A stretch of 64,000 bases of DNA, taken from contig JARGGH010000007.1 in NCBI GenBank assembly GCA_029210945.1, positions 29,903-93,902 of the forward strand, read 5' to 3'. This document shows, one piece after another, positions 53,532-61,582 of the stretch (position 1 is the stretch's first letter; each line of letters opens with the position of its first letter). The notes below the pieces were generated by a model. The model saw only the letters and a list, made by a program, of their open reading frames with translations. It was not told the DNA's origin and searched no databases. This DNA is from Anaerolineales bacterium (GTDB lineage: Bacteria > Chloroflexota > Anaerolineae > Anaerolineales > E44-bin32). The translations under genes and the position numbers were made by a program.

Positions 53532-53821
53532 ACAATATTCGCATACCAACCCCGTTGAGGACATACACCGGCGGGGAGAAGGAGATCCAGGTGTCGGGTG
53601 CTACCGTGGAGGAGGCGATCCAAGCGCTCGCGCAGCAGTACCCGGCCGTGCGCACGCACCTCTTTGATGAGGGGGATAAACTGCGGCCGTACGTAAATAT
53701 CTTCCTGAACGATGATGATGTGCGCACCCTGGCAGGCAAGCAGACGCCGATCAAGGAAGGCGACCGGTTGATGATCGTCCCCAGCATCGCCGGTGGCGCC
53801 TCGAGAAGGGAGATAACCTGA
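53528..53821 (+). CDS. cysO: CysO/MoaD-like sulfur carrier with C-terminal extension
   Basis: A 97-residue ubiquitin-like protein of the MoaD/ThiS/CysO group (IRIPTPLRTYTGGEKEIQVSGATVEEAIQAL ... LRPYVNIFLNDDDVRTLAG ... PIKEGDRLMIVPSIAGG). The functional Gly-Gly is at 89-90 but is followed by ASRREIT, so a free thiocarboxylate cannot form until this tail is removed. The adjacent JAMM peptidase is the obvious candidate. The tail codons also contain AAGGGAG, the ribosome binding site of the following gene, so part of the tail may exist for that reason. It overlaps the JAMM gene (ATGA) and the next gene (TGATG). Confidence 0.9.
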   Translation: MNNIRIPTPLRTYTGGEKEIQVSGATVEEAIQALAQQYPAVRTHLFDEGDKLRPYVNIFLNDDDVRTLAGKQTPIKEGDRLMIVPSIAGGASRREIT

Positions 53822-54279
53822 TGGAGCCAGCTGAGTCGCAGCGTGTGGATCATAATGCGCTCCGGACGAACCAGGCTGCTGTCATCGCCACATTGGCTGC
53901 GGCTTATATTGCAGATGCCCCGCTGCTTGTCATTCTATGCGGGTTCCTGATGCTCATCAGCAGCCTGTTCCACAAGCCGGCATTCCTGCCGGTCTACCGT
54001 CTGTTGCGCGCGGTCAAGGTAATCCAACCCGATCTCCAACCAGACCGGTTCGAGCCGCACCGCTTCGCTCAACTGGTCGGGGCGGGCGTGCTCCTCACCG
54101 CTGCGCTCGCGTTCGCGCTCGGCGCCCACACACCCGCCTGGATCCTGACGATGCTCGTCATCCTGCTTGCCGGGCTCAATCTGTTTTTCGGGTTTTGCCT
54201 GGGCTGCACGCTGTATTACTGGCTTGCACGCCTGGGGGCGCCGGGGTTCAGCGAGGGCTCAATGGAAAGGCCAGGCTAG
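53821..54279 (+). CDS. DUF4395 membrane protein
   Basis: A 152-residue integral membrane protein with about four helices. It has the DUF4395 pattern: an N-terminal VDHNALRTNQA, a central RFEPHRFAQLVGAGVLLTAAL, and the C-terminal GFCLGCTLYYWLARLG, with a CxxC at the membrane. The family is unassigned but is often next to thioredoxin-like and sulfurtransferase genes in actinobacteria (from memory). Here it sits between the sulfur carrier and a membrane thioredoxin, suggesting a role in bringing in or reducing a sulfur compound. The start codon overlaps the cysO stop. Confidence 0.87.
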   Translation: MEPAESQRVDHNALRTNQAAVIATLAAAYIADAPLLVILCGFLMLISSLFHKPAFLPVYRLLRAVKVIQPDLQPDRFEPHRFAQLVGAGVLLTAALAFALGAHTPAWILTMLVILLAGLNLFFGFCLGCTLYYWLARLGAPGFSEGSMERPG

Positions 54280-54285
54280 GTCACG

Positions 54286-54738
54286 ATGGTTGAGCGAATT
54301 GCAATTTTCTTCCTCATTATGTTCAGCGCGCTGGCCCTCTCCCTGCTCTTCCAACGCTTACTGCTTAGACGCCGGGCGGGACGTGGGCTTGGTCTGAAGG
54401 AATTTCAACCCGGCCGGCCTGCGATCCTGTATTTCACGGCGCCCGGATGTGTCCCCTGCAAGCTGATCCAGCGCCCTGCGCTCCAGGCGATCGCCGATCA
54501 ATACGGCGAAAACCTCCAGGTTTTCGAAGTCGACGCCACCAAAGATCGAGAGCTGGCCAACCGGTGGGCCGTATTGAGCATCCCGACGACATTCCTGATC
54601 GACTCTCTTGGGCGGCCCCGCAAAATCAACAACCGCGCCACACCCGCCGAAGTTTTGATCCGCCAGTTAAGCGAAATTGGTGAGTACCCGCAGCAACGGC
54701 ACATAACCAACAGCAGCCCGGTCGGGGTTCTAGAGTAA
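54286..54738 (+). CDS. Membrane-anchored thioredoxin-like protein
   Basis: A 150-residue protein: one N-terminal transmembrane helix (about 5-26), a basic stretch (LLRRRAGRG), then a thioredoxin fold with active site CVPC in YFTAPGCVPCKLIQRP and cis-Pro loop SIPTTFLID. The positive residues after the helix suggest that the domain faces the cytoplasm. In this operon it may reduce or pass electrons/sulfur to the DUF4395 CxxC or to the rhodanese of the next protein; that is inference. Confidence 0.88.
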   Translation: MVERIAIFFLIMFSALALSLLFQRLLLRRRAGRGLGLKEFQPGRPAILYFTAPGCVPCKLIQRPALQAIADQYGENLQVFEVDATKDRELANRWAVLSIPTTFLIDSLGRPRKINNRATPAEVLIRQLSEIGEYPQQRHITNSSPVGVLE

Positions 54739-54771
54739 AATTTGGCCAGGCACCGATGAAACGAGAATCAG

Positions 54772-55950
54772 ATGACTGAGTACGGAAATATTGCTTCCGA
54801 CGCGAATTTGAACCATGACGAGATTCTGCGCTATTCGCGCCACCTGTTGATGCCCGAGGTCGGGCTCGAGGGGCAGGGAAAACTCAAGCGCAGTTCGGTG
54901 TTGATCGTTGGGACCGGCGGGCTGGGATCGCCTGCTGCGATGTATCTGGCTGCCGCAGGCGTCGGCACGATCGGCCTGGTCGATTACGACATCGTCGATT
55001 TCACGAACCTGCAGCGCCAGATCGTGCACGGCACACACAGCCTCGGCGAACGCAAGGTCGATTCGGCGCGCGAGCGTCTGCTGGATATCAACCCGGATAT
55101 CAAGGTGGTCACCTACGACGAGCCGTTCACATCCGAGAACGCGCTGCGCATCGCCGAACCTTACGACATCATCCTCGATGGCACCGATAACTTCCCCACC
55201 CGCTACCTGATTAATGACGTTTGTGTGCTCACCGGCAAGCCCAACGTTTATGGTTCCATTTTCAGGTTTGAAGGTCAGGTGAGCGTCTTCTGGGCCGAAC
55301 GGGGTCCTTGCTACCGCTGCATCTTCCCCGAGCCGCCGCCGCCCGGGTTGGTGCCTTCCTGCGCGGAGGGCGGTGTTTTCGGCGTGCTCCCGGGGACGGT
55401 CGGCACACTCCAGGCGACCGAGACGATTAAACTGCTGCTCGACATCGGCGAGCCGATGATCGGCAAGCTACTGCTCTATGACGCCCTCGATCTGCGCTTT
55501 GACCGGGTGAAGCTCAGGAAGAACCCGCAGTGCAAAATCTGCTCGGCCAAGCCGGAGGTCACTGCGTTAATTGATTACGAGGCGTTCTGCGGCGTGCCGG
55601 GCCACGATCACGAAGAGGGCCGGCTGCCCTCCGAATGGGAGATCGAACCGCTGGTGCTGGCGGAGCAATTGAAAACCGGCAATCGTGTGCGCTTGATCGA
55701 CGTGCGTGAACCTCACGAACTGGCCATTTCAGCCCTGCCGGAAGCAGAGCTGATCCCGCTCGGCTCGCTCGCCAGCAGGATGCACTCGCTGGACAGCGCC
55801 GATGAAATCGTGCTCTTCTGCAAATCCGGATCCCGTTCGGCGCGCGCCCTGGAGCTGCTGGCCGGGGCGGGTTTCCGTAAATTAAAGAATCTGCGCGGCG
55901 GCATCAACGCCTGGGCGCGCGAGGTCGATCCACGCCTACCGGTGTATTAG
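54772..55950 (+). CDS. moeZ: MoeZ-type adenylyltransferase/sulfurtransferase (MoeB-rhodanese)
   Basis: A 392-residue fusion. Residues ~15-260 are a ThiF/MoeB E1-like domain: YSRHLLMPEVGLEGQ, GTGGLGSPAAMYLAAAG (ATP loop, from about 47), DxxNLQRQ (FTNLQRQIVH), zinc Cys pairs PCYRC and QCKIC, and the PSCAEGGVFGVLPG cysteine. Residues ~290-390 are a rhodanese with active-site Cys in VLFCKSGSRSA. MoeZ adenylates the carrier Gly-Gly and turns it into a thiocarboxylate with sulfur from the rhodanese persulfide. It completes the CysO pathway encoded here and could also serve MoaD. Confidence 0.94.
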   Translation: MTEYGNIASDANLNHDEILRYSRHLLMPEVGLEGQGKLKRSSVLIVGTGGLGSPAAMYLAAAGVGTIGLVDYDIVDFTNLQRQIVHGTHSLGERKVDSARERLLDINPDIKVVTYDEPFTSENALRIAEPYDIILDGTDNFPTRYLINDVCVLTGKPNVYGSIFRFEGQVSVFWAERGPCYRCIFPEPPPPGLVPSCAEGGVFGVLPGTVGTLQATETIKLLLDIGEPMIGKLLLYDALDLRFDRVKLRKNPQCKICSAKPEVTALIDYEAFCGVPGHDHEEGRLPSEWEIEPLVLAEQLKTGNRVRLIDVREPHELAISALPEAELIPLGSLASRMHSLDSADEIVLFCKSGSRSARALELLAGAGFRKLKNLRGGINAWAREVDPRLPVY

Positions 55951-55972
55951 GCGGGCCTGGATGCAGGCCCGC
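55951..55972 (+). terminator. Hairpin directly after moeZ
   Basis: GCGGGCCTG pairs with CAGGCCCGC (9 bp, loop GATG), starting at the base after the stop codon. No T-run. It is followed by one of the dispersed TCCCTGATC-type words. Confidence 0.6.
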
Positions 55973-56107
55973 TGGGATCCCTGATCAGGAACCAGGGGCG
56001 CAAATGCGGGTCCGCCGCTCCACCTCCCGGAGGGATTTTCCTCAGTCATCGAGTGCCAGAACACCTGACCCTGCTCCTTAATCTCCAATTCCGAACCTCT
56101 GATTTCC

Positions 56108-56136
56108 TTGACAAACCCGGTCCTCTTACTTATACT
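56108..56136 (+). promoter_or_regulatory. Promoter of the T-box/trpB unit
   Basis: TTGACA and TATACT with a 17-bp spacer, close to the sigma70 consensus. The start site would be near 56143. Confidence 0.85.
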
Positions 56137-56142
56137 CCCCCG

Positions 56143-56471
56143 AAATCCAATAGGGCCAAAGGCTGTGAAGGGGAAGAGTACGCGCTTAAGCGGCGGCACA
56201 GAGAGCAGGAGAAGCTGAGAGCCTGCCCGAGCGCAAGCGCCGAATGGACCCCGGAGCCGCAGCACGAAAGGTCATCCGACCGAGTAGTTCCTGCCGGAGC
56301 TGCCACCGTTATCATGGCAAAGGGTATCGCACACACTGCCGTACCCTGACTGAGTGAGGCTGGTCAGACGCATCCCGTCGCATCACGACGGGATTTTTTA
56401 TTTCTTGCCAGCCTAAACGAGGTGGCACCGCGGGTTCGAACGCCCGTCCTCATGATGAGGACGGGCGTTTT
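56143..56471 (+). promoter_or_regulatory. T-box riboswitch, tryptophan-specific
   Basis: A T-box leader controlling the trpB gene. Stem I shows the loop-E pair AGTA (56177-56180) on the 5' side and GAA (56242-56244) on the 3' side, and the specifier right after GAA is TGG (56245-56247), the Trp codon. The T-box core GGTGGCACCGCGG (56421-56433) can pair with the uncharged tRNA end. The terminator is CGCCCGTCCT/AGGACGGGCG (56441-56467) plus TTTT. A second hairpin, ATCCCGTCG/CGACGGGAT (56372-56394) with T6, lies where stem III is expected. Uncharged tRNA-Trp should promote read-through. Confidence 0.93.
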
Positions 56472-56508
56472 GCATCCGATCAGGCCCGCCACACGACGGA
56501 GGTGTCAT

Positions 56509-57876
56509 ATGAAGTCCAATACGAAGTTCTTGTTAGATGAAAACGAGCTGCCGCACACCTGGTACAACATCAACCCCGATATGCCCGTTTCGCCCGGGCC
56601 TGTGCTCCATCCCGCGACGAAGGAACCGGTCACGCCGGAGTTTCTCGCCGGGTTGTTCCCGATGCGCTTCGTCGAGCAGGCCGTCAGCCAGGAAGCCGAG
56701 GTCGAAATTCCCGATGCGGTCAGGGAAATCTATAAGCTGTGGAGACCGACCCCGCTCTTCAGAGCTCGGCGCCTGGAAAAGGTGTTGGATACGCCGGCAC
56801 ACATTTACTACAAGTACGAAGGAGTCTCTCCGGTCGGATCGCATAAGCCCAACACAGCCGTCCCGCAGGCGTATTATGCCAGCCAGGAAGGGGTGCGCGG
56901 CTTCACCACCGAGACCGGCGCCGGCCAGTGGGGCACGGCGCTTGCGATGGCATGCCAGATGTTTGACCTGGAATGCGAGGTCTACATGGTGAACGTTTCC
57001 TACCAGCAGAAGCCTTACCGCCGCATCATGATGGAGACCTACGGTGCGAGCATCACGCCAAGCCCGTCTTCCCACACAGCCTTCGGCCGCTCGCTGCTCG
57101 AGCAGGATCCCGACGGCCCGGGATCACTCGGCATCGCAATATCGGAGGCCGTCGAGCGCGCCGCGGCGTCGAACGGCGAGTTGAAATACTCGCTCGGTTC
57201 CGTTCTGGGGCCGGTGCTCATGCACCAGACGATCATCGGCGAGGAAGCGTTGAAACAGTTTGACCGCGCCGACGAGTACCCTGATGTGGTCATCGGCTGC
57301 GTGGGCGGAGGCAGCAACTTCGCCGGCCTGGCATTCCCATTCATCCGGGAAAATCTGAAGAACGGCAACCGCACGCGCGTCGTGGCTGTCGAGCCGACTG
57401 CGTGTCCGACGCTCACAAAAGGCACCTACACATACGACTACGGGGATACCGCCCAGATGGCGCCGATCGTTAAGATGCACACCCTCGGGCACGGTTTCAT
57501 CCCGCAGGGGATCCACGCCGGCGGCTTGCGCTACCACGGCATGGCCCCGCATATCAGCGCGCTGTATGACGCGGGCCAGATCGAAGCGGTCGCTGTCGGT
57601 CAGTTGGAGACGTTCGAAGCGGCGGTGACCTTCACGCGCTCTGAAGGCATCCTGCCGGCACCTGAGTCGGCCCACGCCATCCGTGCCGCGCTGGATGAAG
57701 CGCTCCGCTGCAAACAAGCAGGCTCCGAGGAAGTCATCGTGTTTAACCTCTCGGGGCACGGTCACTTCGACCTCTCCGCCTACGATGCATACCTGAAGGG
57801 CGAGCTGGTCAACTACAGCTACCCCGAAGCTGAGATCAAATCGGCCATGGCCTCGCTTCCGGAAGTGCGGGCCTGA
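56509..57876 (+). CDS. trpB: TrpB2-type tryptophan synthase beta chain
   Basis: A 455-residue PLP enzyme of the long TrpB2 branch, longer than TrpB1 (~400). The PLP Lys113 lies in [29 protein letters not shown] and VGGGSNFAG form the substrate and phosphate loops. It condenses serine with indole; TrpB2 proteins are thought to salvage free indole and do not form the standard complex with TrpA. No trpA or other trp gene is nearby. GGAGGTG precedes the ATG at 56509, and a tryptophan T-box controls it. Confidence 0.93.
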   Translation: MKSNTKFLLDENELPHTWYNINPDMPVSPGPVLHPATKEPVTPEFLAGLFPMRFVEQAVSQEAEVEIPDAVREIYKLWRPTPLFRARRLEKVLDTPAHIYYKYEGVSPVGSHKPNTAVPQAYYASQEGVRGFTTETGAGQWGTALAMACQMFDLECEVYMVNVSYQQKPYRRIMMETYGASITPSPSSHTAFGRSLLEQDPDGPGSLGIAISEAVERAAASNGELKYSLGSVLGPVLMHQTIIGEEALKQFDRADEYPDVVIGCVGGGSNFAGLAFPFIRENLKNGNRTRVVAVEPTACPTLTKGTYTYDYGDTAQMAPIVKMHTLGHGFIPQGIHAGGLRYHGMAPHISALYDAGQIEAVAVGQLETFEAAVTFTRSEGILPAPESAHAIRAALDEALRCKQAGSEEVIVFNLSGHGHFDLSAYDAYLKGELVNYSYPEAEIKSAMASLPEVRA

Positions 57877-57898
57877 AGTAGCTCTGCTCTCCTTCCAG

Positions 57899-57935
57899 CA
57901 GGGGCACGGCGCCGCCGTGCCCCTGCCCCCTTTTA
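57899..57935 (+). terminator. Intrinsic terminator of trpB
   Basis: CAGGGGCACGGC pairs with GCCGTGCCCCTG (12 bp, 3-nt loop), then CCCCCTTTTA. Confidence 0.75.
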
Positions 57936-58075
57936 CCTTTCGATCAACGACGTCAGAGCATTGAGTCTGGCACTCATGGAATCCGGATCGATGGGAGGGT
58001 CTTCCGAGGCTGACCCGAATCGGACAACGGGTTAAAATGAAACTGATCATGGATGGAAGTTGATCATTCAGGTCG

Positions 58076-59503
58076 ATGACACAGGGAGAGAACTCGATCA
58101 ACAACCGACCCGGAAATGCCACGAAGCCTTTGATATCGTTCTGGGGCGCGCTGAGCTCCGCCGCGCTCTTGTTGGCCGCTGTCATTTCGCTCGCCGGCTG
58201 TGCGGCGCTCGAGCGCGAGCCCGGGATACCCATACCGGCCACGAACACTGCCCCCCCTGCCACTCCCACGCCGACACCCGTGCCCGTGATCGAGATTGAG
58301 AGTGTTACTGCCCGAGCCGTTCAGGACCCGGGGCGCTGGGACATCTTCGGCTTGATTGAGAATATCTCCAACGATGATCTCACCGATCTGGAGCTGCAAG
58401 TATCTCTTTTGAACGAAGAGGGAGAAGTCCAAACCGAAGCCACCTTCCTCCCCGCCCTGCGCCAGCTTTCTCCCGGCGAGGAAACCGCCTTCAGGGCGCA
58501 ATTCGATGAACTCGACATCGCCGTCCAATCCGGGCAAATCCTCGTTGAACTGGCCTCATATCAACCAGGGCCAATCACGCCTCTGCAGATCACCGTTGAT
58601 CAAGTATCGGTGCGGCCTGACTCCCAGGGCGGCGCGACCTATCTGGGCTACTTCTCTAACGCCAGTCCTGAGCGTGGTGAACTCCGCAACGTTGAAGCTT
58701 ACATGATGGACGATGACGGGCGCCCGATCGATTTTGCCGACCTGACCCTGACGATTTCGATTATCGAACCGTATGGCAAGGTCCCTTTCCGGGTCGACTT
58801 CTCCGGGGACCACGGGGACAAATGGCCTGTTTTCTTCATCGACGCGGTCCCGCTCAGGGACACCACGCAGCCCACCCCGCTCTGGTCTGTAACCGAACCC
58901 CGTTTGTTCTTTACCGACCAGGGCATCGCTTACTACGTGCTCGAGATCGAAAATACCGCATTCGCACCGCAAGTTTTTGAAGGGGTCTTCACGCTCTTCG
59001 ACGACCTCGAATTGGCCGGCGTGCTGCCGATCCGATCACCCGCCCCGATACGCGCACAGAGCAGCTGGTTCTTCACAATCGAGCCCGGTCTCGCGCTGCC
59101 CGTGCGCCTGCGCAGTGACCCGGAAGCGATGCGCGATCTGACCGTCGACGTAACCCTCGATCCCGCTGCCAGCCATGGTGTGAGCGATGAGGTTGTGATC
59201 ATCGATCTGGAGATTCAGAGCGTCGAGAGGACCGGCAGTTCGCTGCACATGAAAGGGATCCTCAGCAACCCGACGGCAGACACACTCGCCAGCCCGCTGC
59301 TTTCGGCCGTCCTCCGCAACACCCGGGGAGATGTGGTGAGCGCGAGCACCGCGCTCGTCGCTGATAAACTTCCTGCCGATGGCAGATTAGAATTTACGAT
59401 TGCGCTCTGGATACCCGCCGGGACCGATCTTCCCTCGCTCGAGTTTGACCTGAGCGCCTTCGCCGTCAAGCCGGCCGGGGCCGGCACTCAGAAGCCCGAA
59501 TAG
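58076..59503 (+). CDS. Lipoprotein with FxLYD-like repeats
   Basis: A 475-residue lipoprotein (lipobox SLAGC, Cys at about 42) with a Thr/Pro linker. The first repeat resembles the FxLYD/DUF3426 domain (RWDIFGLIENISNDDLTDLELQVSLLNEEGEV ... LSPGEETAFRAQFD). Three further beta-rich units of ~110 residues follow, the last one again FxLYD-like (LHMKGILSNPTADTLASPLLSAVLRNTRGDVV). These immunoglobulin-like domains are usual in surface proteins of unknown function. The long N terminus before the lipobox suggests that a later start could be used. Confidence 0.8.
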   Translation: MTQGENSINNRPGNATKPLISFWGALSSAALLLAAVISLAGCAALEREPGIPIPATNTAPPATPTPTPVPVIEIESVTARAVQDPGRWDIFGLIENISNDDLTDLELQVSLLNEEGEVQTEATFLPALRQLSPGEETAFRAQFDELDIAVQSGQILVELASYQPGPITPLQITVDQVSVRPDSQGGATYLGYFSNASPERGELRNVEAYMMDDDGRPIDFADLTLTISIIEPYGKVPFRVDFSGDHGDKWPVFFIDAVPLRDTTQPTPLWSVTEPRLFFTDQGIAYYVLEIENTAFAPQVFEGVFTLFDDLELAGVLPIRSPAPIRAQSSWFFTIEPGLALPVRLRSDPEAMRDLTVDVTLDPAASHGVSDEVVIIDLEIQSVERTGSSLHMKGILSNPTADTLASPLLSAVLRNTRGDVVSASTALVADKLPADGRLEFTIALWIPAGTDLPSLEFDLSAFAVKPAGAGTQKPE

Positions 59504-59519
59504 TTACTTACCGTTTTGG

Positions 59520-59525
59520 TATAAT
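59520..59525 (+). promoter_or_regulatory. Extended -10 promoter upstream of pdhA
   Basis: TATAAT preceded by TGG (the TGn extension). The expected start near 59532 is the first base of a stable hairpin. The -35 is poor, as is normal for extended -10 promoters. Confidence 0.55.
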
Positions 59526-59531
59526 TTCAGC

Positions 59532-59554
59532 GACCCCGGCAATCCGGGGTCTTT
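59532..59554 (+). terminator. Hairpin at the pdhA transcript start
   Basis: GACCCCGG pairs with CCGGGGTC (8 bp, loop CAAT), then TTT. It could terminate the lipoprotein gene, or form a 5' stem-loop on the pdh message if the promoter at 59520 is used. Confidence 0.65.
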
Positions 59555-59642
59555 AATACGCATCAGGAACATTTTGGTTGATCCAGCACGGTGTTTTTCA
59601 GAGATCAAACGAACCAATTCGACCCTCAGGTGAGGAGTCTCC

Positions 59643-60623
59643 ATGGACAAAGAGAATATGCTTGACCTGTTCCGCGAGATGGTTTTGATCCGCCATCTTG
59701 AGGAACGCGCCGCCGAACTATATCAGGAAGGCAAGATCGGCGGATTCCTCCATCTCTATATCGGACAAGAAGCCGTCGCCAGCGGCATCATCGCCGCCCG
59801 CGAACCGCGCGACCGGATCCTTACCGCATACCGCGATCATGGCGTCGCGATTGCTGCGGGAATTGAGGCGAAGGTGGTGATGGCCGAGCTGCTTGGAAAG
59901 AAGACGGGTACCTCGCACGGCTTCGGCGGCTCGATGCATATGGCCGATGTGGATAAAAATTACTGGGGAGGCCACGCCATCGTCGGCTCACACCTCCCGT
60001 TTGCCGCCGGCATGGCGTTTGCAGACCAATACCGGGAAGAGGACAACGTCACAATCTGCTTCTTCGGCGACGGCGCCACCAACATTGGCTTCTTCCATGA
60101 AGCGCTGAACCTTTCGGCTGTGTGGGACCTGCCGGTCCTCTGGGTCTGTGAGAACAACCAGTACGGCATGGGGACCGCGGTCAAGCGGGCCTCCGCCCTG
60201 GAGGAGATCCACAAGAAAGCGGACGGCTACGGAATACCCAACAGTCGGGTCGAAGGCATGGACGTCATGAAGGTCTACGAGGCAGCCAGGGACGCCATCG
60301 AACACGTCCGAAATGAAGGCCCGTATTTCCTGGAAATCATGACCTACCGCTACGAAGGTCACTCGATGGGTGATCCGGAGCGATATCGATCCAAAGAGGA
60401 GGTTGGACAGTGGGAGGAGAACGACCCGGTCGGCATTTTCCGCACGTTCCTGTTGGATGGCGGACACGCCGGGGAGGACGAGCTCAACCGGCTGGAGGAA
60501 GGCGTCATCGATGAGATCCAGGAAGCGGTTAAATTCGCGGAAGAGAGTCCGGAACCCACCTGGGAGGACCTGATCAACACGGTTTACGTTGAAGAGTACA
60601 GGGATGAACAATGGCCAAGATAA
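59643..60623 (+). CDS. pdhA: Pyruvate dehydrogenase-type E1 component, alpha subunit
   Basis: A 326-residue ThDP-dependent E1 alpha. It has LYIGQEAVASGIIAA, YRDHGVAIAAG, the GTSHGFGGSMHMAD loop, the ThDP/Mg motif FFGDGATNIGFFHEALNLSAVWDLPVLWVCENNQYGMGT (GDG...NN), and the phosphorylation-loop-like YRYEGHSMGDPERYRSKEE. With the beta subunit it decarboxylates pyruvate (or another 2-oxo acid, such as acetoin) and transfers the acyl group to lipoyl-E2. GAGGAG precedes the ATG. It overlaps pdhB by 13 bp. Confidence 0.95.
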   Translation: MDKENMLDLFREMVLIRHLEERAAELYQEGKIGGFLHLYIGQEAVASGIIAAREPRDRILTAYRDHGVAIAAGIEAKVVMAELLGKKTGTSHGFGGSMHMADVDKNYWGGHAIVGSHLPFAAGMAFADQYREEDNVTICFFGDGATNIGFFHEALNLSAVWDLPVLWVCENNQYGMGTAVKRASALEEIHKKADGYGIPNSRVEGMDVMKVYEAARDAIEHVRNEGPYFLEIMTYRYEGHSMGDPERYRSKEEVGQWEENDPVGIFRTFLLDGGHAGEDELNRLEEGVIDEIQEAVKFAEESPEPTWEDLINTVYVEEYRDEQWPR

Positions 60624-61582
60624 CGATGCGGGAGGCGATCTCCCAGGCTCTGTGGGAGGAGATGGAACGCGACGAGAGCGTCTTCATCATGGGCGAAGAG
60701 GTCGGCATTTGGGGCGGCACATACGCGGTCACACGCGGGTTTTACGATCACTTCGGTGAGAAGCGCGTGCGTGACACACCGATCGCCGAGATGGTGATCG
60801 TGGGGGCGGCAAACGGCGCCGCGATGGCCGGTCTGCGGCCGGTCGCTGAACTCATGACGATCAACTTTGCATTCGTGGCGATGGACCAGATTGTCAACCA
60901 GGCGGCGAAGCTGCGCAGCATGTTCGGCGGTCAGTTTACGCTTCCGCTGGTGATCCGCACGGTGGGCGGCGGTGGGCGCCAGCTCGCAGCCACCCACTCG
61001 CAGACGCCGGACGCGGTCTTCGCCCATTTCCCCGGGCTGAAAGTCGTCGCGCCCGGAACCCCCCATGACGCCAAGGGCTTATTGAAATCAGCGATCCGCA
61101 GCGATGACCCGATCATGTTCATCGAGAACGCCACTCTGTACCAGGTGCGCGGCGAGGTCCCGGAAGAGGATTACCTCGAGCCGATCGGCGTCTCGAAAGT
61201 GCAGCGCGCCGGTGACGACGTGACGATCATCACCTACTCGAAGATGCTGCAGTATTCGCTCGATGCCGCCGAGGAACTCGCCAAGGACGGCATCGAGGCA
61301 GAGATCGTCGACCTGCGCACGCTCCGGCCGCTGGACATGAAGCCGGTGATCGATTCGTTCAAGCGCACCAACCGGGCCGTCATCGTGGAGGAGGGCTGGC
61401 GCTCCTACGGTGTCGGCGCCGAAGTCGCCGCCCGCTTATACGAAGAGGCGTTTGATTACATCGACGCCCCGATCCGGCGTGTCGCCCAGAAAGAAGTGCC
61501 GCTGCCCTACAACCAGGCGCTTGAACAAGAGGCGCTTCCCCAACGGGAGGACATCATCGAAGCTGTGAAAGGAATTGTGTGA
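60611..61582 (+). CDS. pdhB: Pyruvate dehydrogenase-type E1 component, beta subunit
   Basis: A 323-residue E1 beta. Family blocks are MREAISQALWEEMERDESVFIMGEEVGIWGG, RVRDTPIAEMVIVGAANGAAMAGLRPVAELM, the FAFVAMDQIVNQAAKLRSMFGG helix and the C-terminal transketolase domain (TYSKMLQYSLDAAEELAKDGIEAEIVDLRTLRPLD; IVEEGWRSYG). It forms the alpha2beta2 E1 with PdhA. The stop TGA shares its last base with the E2 start. Confidence 0.95.
   Translation: MAKITMREAISQALWEEMERDESVFIMGEEVGIWGGTYAVTRGFYDHFGEKRVRDTPIAEMVIVGAANGAAMAGLRPVAELMTINFAFVAMDQIVNQAAKLRSMFGGQFTLPLVIRTVGGGGRQLAATHSQTPDAVFAHFPGLKVVAPGTPHDAKGLLKSAIRSDDPIMFIENATLYQVRGEVPEEDYLEPIGVSKVQRAGDDVTIITYSKMLQYSLDAAEELAKDGIEAEIVDLRTLRPLDMKPVIDSFKRTNRAVIVEEGWRSYGVGAEVAARLYEEAFDYIDAPIRRVAQKEVPLPYNQALEQEALPQREDIIEAVKGIV

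Noticed and set aside
56053..56349. Plus-strand frame across the T-box leader
   Set aside because: It contains the promoter and structured stem I of the T-box; the leader explains the sequence better than a protein.
57124..58269. 381-codon minus-strand frame over trpB and its terminator
   Set aside because: Overlaps conserved trpB codons and a terminator hairpin; no domain pattern.
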